Below are positions 17,773 through 25,918 of a DNA stretch of 64,000 nt, one piece after another (positions within the stretch are counted from its first letter, which is position 1; each line of letters opens with the position of its first letter). Origin of the DNA: Rhizobiales bacterium 62-17 (GTDB lineage: Bacteria; Pseudomonadota; Alphaproteobacteria; Rhizobiales; Beijerinckiaceae); assembly GCA_001898965.1 (NCBI GenBank), contig MKVW01000001.1, positions 928,317 to 992,316 on the forward strand. The letters run 5' to 3'. The notes under the pieces were generated by a model. That model did not search any database, was not told the origin of the DNA, and worked only from the letters and a program-made list of their open reading frames with translations. A program made the translations under genes and the position numbers.

Positions 17773-19014
17773 GTGATCCGATCCAACCTGCGGCCCGTTG
17801 CCATATCCTTCGCGATCGTGCTGGCCGCGCCCATCAGCGCCTTTGCCCTCGAAAGCTACGTGCTGGAAGACGTGCGGCTCGAAACGCCGGCCAACAAGAC
17901 GTCGATCCTGCTCAAGCGCGTCGAATTCGTCGACACGAACCTCACCCGCGCCGAAGCGCAGCAGTTGTTCAGCCTCGACGCCGAGCGCGGCGTGCAGACG
18001 GCGCTTGTCGCCAAGGCGCAGGCCAAGCGCGTTTTCGTGCCTGAGATCGTCATCGAGCCGAAAGGCGAGCGCACGGGCCTGATCACCCTGCGCGGCTATG
18101 AGGTAAACGATCTCGATCGCGGCCGCTTCGCCAAAGTGTCTCTTACGTCGATCGATGGCGCGGCCACCGACAAGGCGGGTGCCGGCACGATCAAGTCAGG
18201 GCCGATCATCCTGGAGCAGGGCGACTTCGGCCGCATCATCAATGCGGTGAAGGACGGTGATTTCACCAACGGCGTGGCCCAACTCGGCAAGTTCTCCTGG
18301 ACCGGTTTCGAACTGGTCGTGCCCGATCCGAAAGCCCCTCCGGGCGGTCAAATGAAGTTCACTCTCGCCTCGCTCGTCGGCAGCAACACCTATGATGGCG
18401 ATCTGCCGGTGACGATGAAAGCCGAAGCGAAGAACTTCACCTTCGAGCCGGCCAAGAATTCCGAGGTGGGACAGAACCTCACCAAGTTCGGTTACGACAA
18501 GCTCGACATGGGCATGACGATTTCCGGCTCCTATGATGTGGCGAAGAAGGCCTATACGCTGACCGATTACTCCCTGACGGGTGTCAACGCCGGTGTGCTC
18601 ACCTTGAGCGGCCTCTTCGGCAACATCGATCGCAATGCTTTGCTTGGCGATCGCATGACCCGCCTCAGCGGCCTCATGCAGGGCGATGTCAGCGAATTCA
18701 CCATTCGCTTCGTCAACCAGGGTCTGTTCGACAAGGCGCTGGCTTACTATGCCGCCTCGGTGAACCGTCCGCCGGCCGACATCAAGGGCGAATGGTCGGT
18801 GGCCGCCACCGGCATGCTGCCGATGCTGCTCGGCGGCGATCCGTCGGCGCTGAAACTGGCCGAAGCGATCACCACCTTCCTGCGTGACCCCAAAAGTCTG
18901 ACTGTCACATTAAAGGGTAAGAATGGCCCGGTGCGCTTCATGGAAGCGGCGCAGATCCGGGATCCGGCGACCTTCATGCAGAAGGTCAATGTGACGGCGA
19001 CGGCCAACCAGTAG
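17773..19014 (+). CDS. exported protein of unknown function
   Basis: About 413 residues from GTG 17773, chosen because AAGGAG lies seven bases upstream and a signal peptide (AISFAIVLAAPISAFA) begins there; the frame is open to an ATG at 17701. The mature protein has many short beta-prone segments and repeated phrases on layered themes (FTFEPAKNSEVGQNLTKFGYDKLDMGMTISGSYD, then VNAGVLTLSGLFGNID). No family is recognised. No membrane helix follows the signal, so a periplasmic or outer-membrane location is likely. The gene stands alone, upstream of argC. Confidence 0.75.
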   Translation: MIRSNLRPVAISFAIVLAAPISAFALESYVLEDVRLETPANKTSILLKRVEFVDTNLTRAEAQQLFSLDAERGVQTALVAKAQAKRVFVPEIVIEPKGERTGLITLRGYEVNDLDRGRFAKVSLTSIDGAATDKAGAGTIKSGPIILEQGDFGRIINAVKDGDFTNGVAQLGKFSWTGFELVVPDPKAPPGGQMKFTLASLVGSNTYDGDLPVTMKAEAKNFTFEPAKNSEVGQNLTKFGYDKLDMGMTISGSYDVAKKAYTLTDYSLTGVNAGVLTLSGLFGNIDRNALLGDRMTRLSGLMQGDVSEFTIRFVNQGLFDKALAYYAASVNRPPADIKGEWSVAATGMLPMLLGGDPSALKLAEAITTFLRDPKSLTVTLKGKNGPVRFMEAAQIRDPATFMQKVNVTATANQ

Positions 19015-19020
19015 GCCGTT

Positions 19021-19048
19021 GCCAGGCATTTGAGGCCAGGCATTTGAG
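19021..19048 (+). repeat. 14-bp perfect tandem duplication
   Basis: GCCAGGCATTTGAG occurs twice in direct tandem (19021-19034, 19035-19048), six bases after the stop codon of the exported protein and just before a hairpin at 19051. Confidence 0.8.
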
Positions 19049-19050
19049 GC

Positions 19051-19073
19051 GGCGTGTCTTTTCTTGACACGCC
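19051..19073 (+). terminator. hairpin before argC
   Basis: An 8-bp stem, GGCGTGTC with GACACGCC, and a 7-base loop rich in T. No T-tract follows the stem, but the hairpin lies in the right place to end the preceding transcript. Confidence 0.5.
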
Positions 19074-19140
19074 GGTCCTCTTGGCTGATGGCTGCGCCGC
19101 GCCTATCTGAGGCGCGCTGAACAGCAAAGGAATGGACGCC

Positions 19141-20067
19141 ATGGCGGCGAAGGTTTTCATCGACGGCGAAGCCGGAACGACGGGTCTCCTGATCAGGGAT
19201 CTGCTCGGCGCGCGCCGCGACGTCGACATCGTCTCCATCGATCCGGCCAAGCGCAAGGACGTGGATGCCAAGCGCAAGCTGCTCGAAGGCGTCGACCTGA
19301 CGATCCTTTGCCTGCCCGACGATGCCGCCAAGGAATCCGCGGCGCTTGCCACCTCGCTTGGCGGCAACGGCCCGAAAGTGCTCGACGCCTCGACGGCGCA
19401 TCGCGTGGCGCCCAATTGGGTCTACGGCTTTCCCGAACTGGCGGAAGGGCAGGCGGCGGCGATCGCCGGCGGCCGGCTCGTCGCCAATCCGGGCTGCTAT
19501 GCCACCGGCGCCATCGCGCTGCTGCGCCCGCTCGTCGATGCGCAATTGTTGCCGGCCGATCACCCGATCACCATCAACGCGGTCTCCGGTTACAGCGGCG
19601 GCGGCAAGTCGATGATCGCCGACTATGAGGCGCGCACCGCGCCGGACTTCGAGCTTTATGGCCTCGGCCTGCAGCACAAGCACATGCCCGAAATCCAGGC
19701 CTATAGCCGGCTGTCGCGGCGCGCCATTTTCGTGCCGTCGGTGGCTGATTTCCGCCAGGGCATGCTGGTGTCGATCCCGCTGCATCTCGATACGCTGCCG
19801 GGCAAGCCGAAATCGGGCGATCTCGAAGCGGCGCTGACCAAGCACTATGCGGGCGCGCGTTTCGTCAAAGTGGTGCCGGCGGCCGCGGTCGTCAAGGAGG
19901 GCGGTAAGCTGGAAGCCGAAGCGCTCAACGACACCAACGATATGGAACTGCGCGTCATCGCCAACGAACAGCACGGCCAAGTGGTACTGGTCGCCAAACT
20001 GGACAATCTCGGCAAGGGCGCCTCGCGCGCCGCCGTCCAGAACATGGAACTGATGCTGGGGCTGTGA
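19141..20067 (+). CDS. argC: N-acetyl-gamma-glutamyl-phosphate reductase, type 2
   Basis: 308 residues. Reduces N-acetylglutamyl phosphate to the semialdehyde with NADPH in arginine biosynthesis. The short type 2 form is recognised by the N-terminus VFIDGEAGTTGL and its length. The catalytic cysteine is in NPGCYATG (about C119), and the SGYSGGGKSMI and HKHMPEI segments complete the active site. ATG 19141 was preferred over ATG 19132, which overlaps its own ribosome site. The gene stands alone, with a shared terminator after it. Confidence 0.93.
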   Translation: MAAKVFIDGEAGTTGLLIRDLLGARRDVDIVSIDPAKRKDVDAKRKLLEGVDLTILCLPDDAAKESAALATSLGGNGPKVLDASTAHRVAPNWVYGFPELAEGQAAAIAGGRLVANPGCYATGAIALLRPLVDAQLLPADHPITINAVSGYSGGGKSMIADYEARTAPDFELYGLGLQHKHMPEIQAYSRLSRRAIFVPSVADFRQGMLVSIPLHLDTLPGKPKSGDLEAALTKHYAGARFVKVVPAAAVVKEGGKLEAEALNDTNDMELRVIANEQHGQVVLVAKLDNLGKGASRAAVQNMELMLGL

Positions 20068-20096
20068 AGCCCTGCGCCGCAGCGACTTTTTGAAAT

Positions 20097-20131
20097 GAAA
20101 AGGCCGGGCAATTACCCGGCCTTCTTGTTTT
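20097..20131. terminator. bidirectional terminator between argC and the FAH-family gene
   Basis: AAGGCCGGG pairs with CCCGGCCTT around a 6-base loop; T-rich sequence follows on the plus side and an A-run precedes the stem, so it can serve both convergent genes. Confidence 0.75.
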
Positions 20132-20141
20132 GGGCAGTGGA

Positions 20142-20990
20142 TCAGCCCTTGAACGCCACCACTTTGCTCTTCTGTTCGCCCAGGCCATCGATGCCGAGGG
20201 TGACGACGTCGCCAGCCTTCAGCCAGTTCGGCGGCTTGCGGCCGAGCGCGACGCCGGCCGGCGTGCCGGTGGTGATGATGTCGCCGGGATCGAGCGTCAT
20301 GTAGCGGCTGACCCAGCTGACGATCGAATTGACGTTGAAGACGAGATTCTTGGTGTTGCCCGACTGCTGCCGTTGGCCGTTGACGTCGAGCCAGATCGCC
20401 AGATTGCCGACATCCTTGATCTCGTCCGGCGTCACCAGCCACGGGCCGATCGGGCCGAAGGTCGGCGCGCTCTTGCCCTTGGTCCACTGGCCTGCGCGCT
20501 CGATCTGGAATTCGCGCTCCGACACGTCGTTGCAGATGAAATAGCCGGCGATGTGTTTGCCGGCATCGGCCTCGCTGACATAGGAGGCCGTCTTGCCGAT
20601 GACGAAGGCGATCTCCGCTTCCCAGTCGAGCTTCACGCTGTCGCGCGGGAACATGATGTCGTCGTTGGCGCCGACGATGCAGTTCGGCGCCTTGTTGAAC
20701 AGCACCGGCTCGGGGGGAACCTTCGCGCCGGCCTCGGCCGCATGGTCGGAATAGTTGAGGCCGATGGCGACGAAATTGCCGGGCTTGCCGACGCAGGGGC
20801 CAAGGCGCGGATTGCCCGAAACGAGGGGCAATTGATCGACATTGGCCGCGGCGATCTTGGCGATGGAGGCCGGCGCCAGGTGGTCGCCAATCAGATCGGG
20901 GACAATGCTGCTGATATCGCGGATTTTGCCGGCGGCATCGATCAGACCGGGCTTCTCCTGGCCGGGCTGGCCGTAGCGAACGAGTTTCAT
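20142..20990 (-). CDS. fumarylacetoacetate hydrolase family protein
   Basis: 282 residues. The FAH catalytic domain is seen with the metal-binding stretch VKLDWEAEIAFVIGK, the YFICNDVSEREFQ segment and the closing GDIITTGTPAGVALG motif. Members cleave carbon-carbon bonds in acylpyruvates or act as ureidoglycolate lyases and decarboxylases of aromatic degradation; the N-terminal layout (MKLVRYGQPGQEKPGLID) is that of the short bacterial group. The exact substrate is unknown. The gene stands alone with a perfect 16-bp palindrome 39 bases upstream of its start. Confidence 0.88.
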   Translation of the reverse strand: MKLVRYGQPGQEKPGLIDAAGKIRDISSIVPDLIGDHLAPASIAKIAAANVDQLPLVSGNPRLGPCVGKPGNFVAIGLNYSDHAAEAGAKVPPEPVLFNKAPNCIVGANDDIMFPRDSVKLDWEAEIAFVIGKTASYVSEADAGKHIAGYFICNDVSEREFQIERAGQWTKGKSAPTFGPIGPWLVTPDEIKDVGNLAIWLDVNGQRQQSGNTKNLVFNVNSIVSWVSRYMTLDPGDIITTGTPAGVALGRKPPNWLKAGDVVTLGIDGLGEQKSKVVAFKG

Positions 20991-21028
20991 AGCCTCTCCT
21001 TGCGGTGATTCGTCGGGGCGGTTTCCTC

Positions 21029-21044
21029 AGCCATGATCATGGCT
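21029..21044. promoter_or_regulatory. perfect 16-bp palindrome upstream of FAH-family gene
   Basis: AGCCATGATCATGGCT is its own reverse complement, located in the 262-base divergent region between the FAH-family gene and the FadL-type porin gene, nearer the former. It is a candidate operator. Confidence 0.4.
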
Positions 21045-21252
21045 ATAAGCGGCGTGAACGCCTGCTTTTGGGATACGGAAATGTTGCCGAAAAGCAACTG
21101 CGGATCGAATTAGCGCCATTCTAAGCGGCGGTTTGCCCATTCCGGCGCCGATCGCATTGAGCCGCCGGGAAAATACGACATAATTGTGATTACTGCCTTA
21201 TGTGTGACGGACAGGTTGAGCAGCGGGGGCTGCGGGCCTTGGAGGGACGTTG

Positions 21253-22527
21253 ATGATCAAGAGTTACCGGAAAGCCCTACAGATCACGGTTGCTGCAACC
21301 GCGCTTTTGGGTGCCGCCTCGGCCGCGCAGGCCGGCGGTTTCGCCCTGCGCGAGCAGAGCGCGGCCGGGCAGGGCATGTCCTTTGCGGGCGTTGGCGCGG
21401 GCGCGGGGGGCCTGTCGTCGATGTTCTGGAACCCGGCTGCCGTGACGCAGACGCCGGGCTGGAACAGCGAGTGGGTGGCGACCGGCATTCTGCCTTACGC
21501 CTCGATCAACCCGACCCTGCCGAACGTCACGCCGCTCGTCGGTTCGCAGGTCGGTGAAGCCGCCTTCCTGGCGTCGGGCTACACCAACTACCAGATCAAC
21601 GATCGCTGGTATCTCGGCTTGAGCACAGGCGCGCCGTTCGGCCTTTCCACCCGTTCCTCTGAAATCTGGGGCGCCCAGGCTTACGGCACGACGTCGAAAG
21701 TCTTCAGCTTCAACGTCAATCCGGTCGTCGGCTGGAAGGTCAATGACTGGCTGGCGATCGCGGTTGGTCCGCAGATCCAGTATTTCGAAGTGCGTCTGCG
21801 CGGCTCCACGGCTGCTTTCGGTCCGGGCGGCTCGAACATTCTCGCCGGCAATAACATCGGCGCCGGTGTCACCGCCGGTATCATGCTGACGCCGTGGCAG
21901 GGCACGCGCATCGGCCTCGGCTATCGCTCGGCGATTTCGCATGCGCTCGAAGGCGGCTTGCAACCGGGCGCCCCCTTCGTGATCCCGATCCGCACCAAGG
22001 TCACCTTGCCTGAAATCGTTACGTTGGGTGTCTCGCAGGACTACGGTCCGTGGACGGCCAACCTCGGTCTCGAATGGACCAATTGGTCGCGTCTGAAGAC
22101 GTCGGATGTGTTCGCTCTCAACGGCGCCATCATTCCCGCCGCCAAGCAGAACTACATGTGGCGTGACGGTTGGTTCCTTTCGGGCGGTATCGAATATCGC
22201 TACAGCCCGCAGTGGACCTTCCGTGGCGGTGTCGCTTACGAATGGTCGCCGGTTACGACCGCCGTCCGCTCGGTGCGTTTGCCTGATACCAACCGTATCT
22301 GGGCCTCGCTGGGCTTCAGCTACAAGTATAGCGAGCGTCTGAGCTTCGATGTCGGTTACACCCACATCTTCGGCACGCCCGACAACATCTTCCTTGGACC
22401 GGGCAACCCGAGCTTCATCGCGCCGCTGCTGTTCACCGCGAACACCCGCGCCCATGTCGATATTCTCTCGGTTGGCGTGAAGTACCGCTGGGATACGCCG
22501 GCTGCGGCCGTCGTCGCGAAATACTGA
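21253..22527 (+). CDS. OmpP1/FadL-family outer membrane transporter
   Basis: 424 residues. A signal peptide (ITVAATALLGAASAAQA) is followed by the FadL-type mature N-terminus GGFALREQSAAGQGMSFAG, which forms the hatch of the barrel. Many alternating beta strands follow, and the protein ends in an aromatic residue, as outer-membrane barrels do. The family imports long-chain fatty acids and other hydrophobic compounds such as aromatic hydrocarbons. ATG 21253 has GGAGGG six bases upstream. The nearby acyl-CoA genes fit a fatty acid or hydrophobic substrate, but no operon link exists. Confidence 0.9.
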   Translation: MIKSYRKALQITVAATALLGAASAAQAGGFALREQSAAGQGMSFAGVGAGAGGLSSMFWNPAAVTQTPGWNSEWVATGILPYASINPTLPNVTPLVGSQVGEAAFLASGYTNYQINDRWYLGLSTGAPFGLSTRSSEIWGAQAYGTTSKVFSFNVNPVVGWKVNDWLAIAVGPQIQYFEVRLRGSTAAFGPGGSNILAGNNIGAGVTAGIMLTPWQGTRIGLGYRSAISHALEGGLQPGAPFVIPIRTKVTLPEIVTLGVSQDYGPWTANLGLEWTNWSRLKTSDVFALNGAIIPAAKQNYMWRDGWFLSGGIEYRYSPQWTFRGGVAYEWSPVTTAVRSVRLPDTNRIWASLGFSYKYSERLSFDVGYTHIFGTPDNIFLGPGNPSFIAPLLFTANTRAHVDILSVGVKYRWDTPAAAVVAKY

Positions 22528-22574
22528 TTTGGTTTGGTCGCGCTTCGCTCGAAGCGCGACGGGCTGACGAACGG

Positions 22575-22607
22575 AAGAGCCGGGCATTGCCCGGCTCTTT
22601 TGTTTTG
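22575..22607. terminator. bidirectional terminator after FadL-type gene
   Basis: AAGAGCCGGGCA pairs with TGCCCGGCTCTT with almost no loop bases; TTTTG and TTTTG runs follow on the plus side. It serves the FadL-type gene and the convergent acetyltransferase gene. Confidence 0.85.
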
Positions 22608-22608
22608 A

Positions 22609-23154
22609 TCAGCCTTTGATCCGCGCCGGATTGCCCATGACCGTGGCGCCTGCGGGGACATTCCGGGTGACGACGCTGCCGGCGCCGATGATGGCATCAT
22701 CACCGATGGTGACGCCGGGCACGATGATCGCGCCGCCACCGATCCAGACATTGGCGCCGATATGGACCGGACGTCCGAATTCGAGCCCTTGCTTGCGGGG
22801 AATGGGATCGCGCGGATGATCGGCGGTGAGGATCTGTACCGACGGTCCAATCTGCGTCGCCGGGCCGATGCTCACCGCGACAACGTCAAGAATGATGCAG
22901 TTGAAGTTGATGAAGACGCCATCGGCGATGGTGATGTTATATCCGTAGTCGCAATGAAAAGGCGGCCTGATGTCGACGCGCTCGCCGACCGAGGCGAAGC
23001 GCTCGCGCAGCAGCGGCAGGCGTTCGGACGAAGAGAGTGCCGTGGTGGCATTATAGCGGACAAGCCACGCATGCGCCGCCAATTGATCGGCTTGAATTTC
23101 TGGAGCGGACGCATCGTAAAGCGCGCCCGCCAGCATTTTGTCTTTCTCGTTCAT
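22609..23154 (-). CDS. maltose/sugar O-acetyltransferase family protein
   Basis: 181 residues. A left-handed beta-helix acetyltransferase of the maltose O-acetyltransferase/NodL type. The N-terminal Mac-type segment (MNEKDKMLAGALYDASAPEI) precedes the hexapeptide coils, with the active-site histidine in LTADHPRDP and the GANVWIGGGAIIVPGVTIGDDAIIGAGSVV coils. It would move an acetyl group from acetyl-CoA onto a sugar or oligosaccharide. The substrate is not shown by context, although the phaC gene lies upstream in the same direction. Confidence 0.88.
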   Translation of the reverse strand: MNEKDKMLAGALYDASAPEIQADQLAAHAWLVRYNATTALSSSERLPLLRERFASVGERVDIRPPFHCDYGYNITIADGVFINFNCIILDVVAVSIGPATQIGPSVQILTADHPRDPIPRKQGLEFGRPVHIGANVWIGGGAIIVPGVTIGDDAIIGAGSVVTRNVPAGATVMGNPARIKG

Positions 23155-23170
23155 TCGTTCGCGGTTTCCT

Positions 23171-23187
23171 GTTTGACGTCGTCAAAC
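23171..23187. promoter_or_regulatory. 8+8 bp inverted repeat between phaC and the acetyltransferase
   Basis: GTTTGACG and CGTCAAAC around a single central base, in the 84-base gap following phaC and upstream of the acetyltransferase start. It may end phaC transcripts or serve as an operator. Confidence 0.4.
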
Positions 23188-23238
23188 GCCATACGGACGC
23201 GTCAAAATAAAGACGCCGGATCGCGCTGCCGAAGCTGA

Positions 23239-25254
23239 CTAGGATTTCACGCGCACATATTCGCCCGGCGCATCGCGCAGTGCGGGCAGGGCGCCTTCGC
23301 CCGGTGCGCGGGCCTCGACCTTTTCAGGCGCCTGGGTGGTGATCCAATTGACCCAGTCGAGCCACCATGAGCCGGCGGTTTCTGTGGCCTTGGTGACCCA
23401 ATCCTCGAAGGCACCTTGCACAGGGCCACCGGTCCAGAACTGATATTTCGGTTTGTTGGGTGGATTGACCACGCCGGCGATGTGGCCGGAGCCAGCCATC
23501 ACATAGCGCATCGGTCCACCGAAGAATTTGGCGCCGTTGAACACCGATCGCGCCGGCGCGATATGGTCTTCCTTCGCCGCCAGATTGTAGACGGGGATCG
23601 TTACGTCCTTGAGGCTGAGATGACGGCCATCGAGTTCCAGCAAGCCGCGCGTCAGATTGTTTTCGAGATAGCAGTTGCGCAGATAATAGGAGTGATTGGC
23701 CGCTGGCATGCGGGTGGAATCGGAATTCCAGGCGAGCAGATCGAAAGCCGCCGGATCGACACCCTTGATGTAGTTGTTGACCACATACTGCCAGATCAAT
23801 TCGTTCGGCCGCAGCATGTTGAAGGCGGTCGCCATCTGCGCGCTGTCGAGATAGCCGCGCTCCATCATCTTCTTTTCGATGGCAGCGATATTCTCGGCAC
23901 CGGCGAACCATTTCAGATCGCCCGCATCGGTGAAGTCGACCTGGGTGGTGAAGAACGTGGCGCTGTCGATGCGGTCGTCGCGCAGTTGCGCCATCAGCGC
24001 CAGGGCGATGGCCAGCAACGTGCCACCGACGCAATAGCCGATCGTCGTCACATGCCGTTCGCCGGTGGCTTTCTCGACCGCGTCGAGCGCGGCGAATATG
24101 CCCTCGTGGATATAGGCGGAGAAGCCTTTGCTCGCGTGGCGTTCGTCCGGATTGACCCAGGAGATGACGAACACCGTCAAACCCTGTTCGACGCAAAAGC
24201 GCACGAAGCTTTTCTCGGGGTTGAGATCGAGCACGTAGAATTTGTTGATCCAGGGCGGCACGATCAGCAGCGGCCGCTTGTAGACGGTCGGCGTCGCCGG
24301 CGCATATTGGATCAGCTCGATGAGATCGTTCTGAAAGACCACCTTGCCAGGGGTCGTCGCCATGTCGCGGCCGAGCAGGAATTTTGATGCATCGGCCTGG
24401 CGGATGCGCAGATTGCCTTTGCCGGCCTCGATATCCTCGGCGAACATCTGCAGGCCGCGCACGAGATTGGCACCGTTCTCGGTCAGCGTCTTGCGCATCA
24501 GCTCGGGATTGGTGGCCAGGAAGTTCGACGGCGACAGGGCGCCGGTGATCTGCCGCAGATAGAAGGTGGCCTTTTCCTTGGTCGCCGGGTCGATCGTGTC
24601 GGCCTGGTCGATCATCTCGTTCGCCCACCGCGTCGAGATCAGATAGGCCTGCCGCAGGAAATCGAAGGCCGGCATGGCCTGCCAGGACGGGTCGGAGAAA
24701 CGCTTGTCCCCCGGTTCCGGCACGGCCACGGGGGCGGCCTCTTCGCCGGACATGCGTTTCCAGGTGGCGCCCCACAATTCGAACAGCGAGCCGGTCAGCT
24801 TCTGCTGGGCTTCCATCGCCCGCTGCGGGTCGGCCAGCCAATAGTCGGCCACCGCGCCGAAGGTACGCACGGCATCGGCCACCTGTCCGGATGTGTCCGG
24901 CGCCGTCTCGCCCTGTTCGAAGGGTTTGAGCCACGCGGCGAGGGCCTTGCCGGTCTGCTCGGTGGCGCGCGCCAGATTGAGAGACAGGGCCTCGAAATCC
25001 GGAACCGGAAAATCTTGCGGATTGTTGGCCTTGGCATCGTTCCTTGAATCAGATTTCGAGGACGCTTGTGGGCCGTCTTGCTTTGCCTCAGGCTTGACTT
25101 TAGGAGGCTCAAGCTTCACTTGCGGAGCAGCCGGGGCCGGGCTGGGGACGGCGGCAGAGGGCAGGCTTGCCGCTTCCGGCTCCACCAACAGAAGGGTGGA
25201 TTCGCTCTCTTTCTTCCCTGACTTTCTACTTTTAGAACGCGTCGTCATGTCCAT
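23239..25254 (-). CDS. phaC: class I poly(3-hydroxyalkanoate) polymerase
   Basis: 671 residues. Polymerises hydroxyacyl-CoA into storage polyester at granule surfaces. The alpha/beta-hydrolase core shows the lipase-like box GYCVGG with the nucleophile cysteine at about residue 408, the aspartate region KEDHIAP and the histidine region GSGHIAGVVNPP; LLIVPPWINKFYVLDL is typical of the family. The first 90 or so residues are a low-complexity Lys/Ser/Pro/Ala extension not seen in the shortest enzymes. Class I is inferred from length and absence of a phaE partner. phaA and phaB are not in the window. Confidence 0.93.
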   Translation of the reverse strand: MDMTTRSKSRKSGKKESESTLLLVEPEAASLPSAAVPSPAPAAPQVKLEPPKVKPEAKQDGPQASSKSDSRNDAKANNPQDFPVPDFEALSLNLARATEQTGKALAAWLKPFEQGETAPDTSGQVADAVRTFGAVADYWLADPQRAMEAQQKLTGSLFELWGATWKRMSGEEAAPVAVPEPGDKRFSDPSWQAMPAFDFLRQAYLISTRWANEMIDQADTIDPATKEKATFYLRQITGALSPSNFLATNPELMRKTLTENGANLVRGLQMFAEDIEAGKGNLRIRQADASKFLLGRDMATTPGKVVFQNDLIELIQYAPATPTVYKRPLLIVPPWINKFYVLDLNPEKSFVRFCVEQGLTVFVISWVNPDERHASKGFSAYIHEGIFAALDAVEKATGERHVTTIGYCVGGTLLAIALALMAQLRDDRIDSATFFTTQVDFTDAGDLKWFAGAENIAAIEKKMMERGYLDSAQMATAFNMLRPNELIWQYVVNNYIKGVDPAAFDLLAWNSDSTRMPAANHSYYLRNCYLENNLTRGLLELDGRHLSLKDVTIPVYNLAAKEDHIAPARSVFNGAKFFGGPMRYVMAGSGHIAGVVNPPNKPKYQFWTGGPVQGAFEDWVTKATETAGSWWLDWVNWITTQAPEKVEARAPGEGALPALRDAPGEYVRVKS

Positions 25255-25265
25255 GACCGGAAAAG

Positions 25266-25285
25266 ATGACGGTATGAGCCGTCAT
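25266..25285. promoter_or_regulatory. 7+7 bp inverted repeat upstream of phaC
   Basis: ATGACGG and CCGTCAT around a 6-base centre, starting 12 bases before the phaC start codon. It could block translation or transcription initiation if bound or folded. Confidence 0.35.
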
Positions 25286-25387
25286 TGCAACACAATACGG
25301 AAATAATGAATGCTTTAGTCAATTCTCAATAGGGTTGAATGCGCATAGACGCTCCAATGGACAGACAAAGTGCTACAGCTTCGCGAC

Positions 25388-25855
25388 ATGAACAACCACC
25401 GTCGACCACAATCGATCCTTTTGGCGCTGCTACTTTTGGCCGCCGCAAGCGTCGGCGCTCATGCGCAGCAAGCTACGGGCCAACAGGCGCCCGCCCGCCA
25501 ACAGAAAAACAACAGCTTTTTTGACACGTTGATGGAAGGGCCGCGCCTGACCACCACACCGCTGGAGGCGCCGGAGTGGATGCAGCGCCGCCGCACCGGC
25601 CGCGAGCAGGAATTCGTGCCCGTCGGCCCGCCGCCGAACCAGCCGCAACGGACGGTGCTCACCGAGGATCAGATCAAGGCCAAGGAGGCGGAGCTCGATG
25701 CCGTCGCCCGCCGGCACGACCAGATCGCCGGCCGCAAGGGCTATAAGGGCAAGATCGGGACGGCCTCGGCCCCGCCGATCAAGCGGGTCAAGCCCAAGCC
25801 CATGCCTTGCGTGCTGACCTGCGAGACGGGTCTCGGCACGCCTACCAGAAAGTGA
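25388..25855 (+). CDS. small exported protein of unknown function
   Basis: 155 residues. A signal peptide (SILLALLLLAAASVGAHA) is followed by a Gln-rich linker, a segment with aromatic and acidic residues (NSFFDTLMEGPRLTTTPLEAPEW) and a basic C-terminal part that ends near CVLTCETGLGTPTRK, with two cysteines four residues apart. No known family was recognised. ATG 25388 was preferred over an upstream GTG at 25370. The gene is divergent from phaC and 63 bases ahead of the aminotransferase. Confidence 0.65.
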   Translation: MNNHRRPQSILLALLLLAAASVGAHAQQATGQQAPARQQKNNSFFDTLMEGPRLTTTPLEAPEWMQRRRTGREQEFVPVGPPPNQPQRTVLTEDQIKAKEAELDAVARRHDQIAGRKGYKGKIGTASAPPIKRVKPKPMPCVLTCETGLGTPTRK

Positions 25856-25918
25856 TATTTAAGAAGGTCTGGCGATGATTTGCCCATCTCCGGATTCACA
25901 CCAATCGGGAATACTCTG

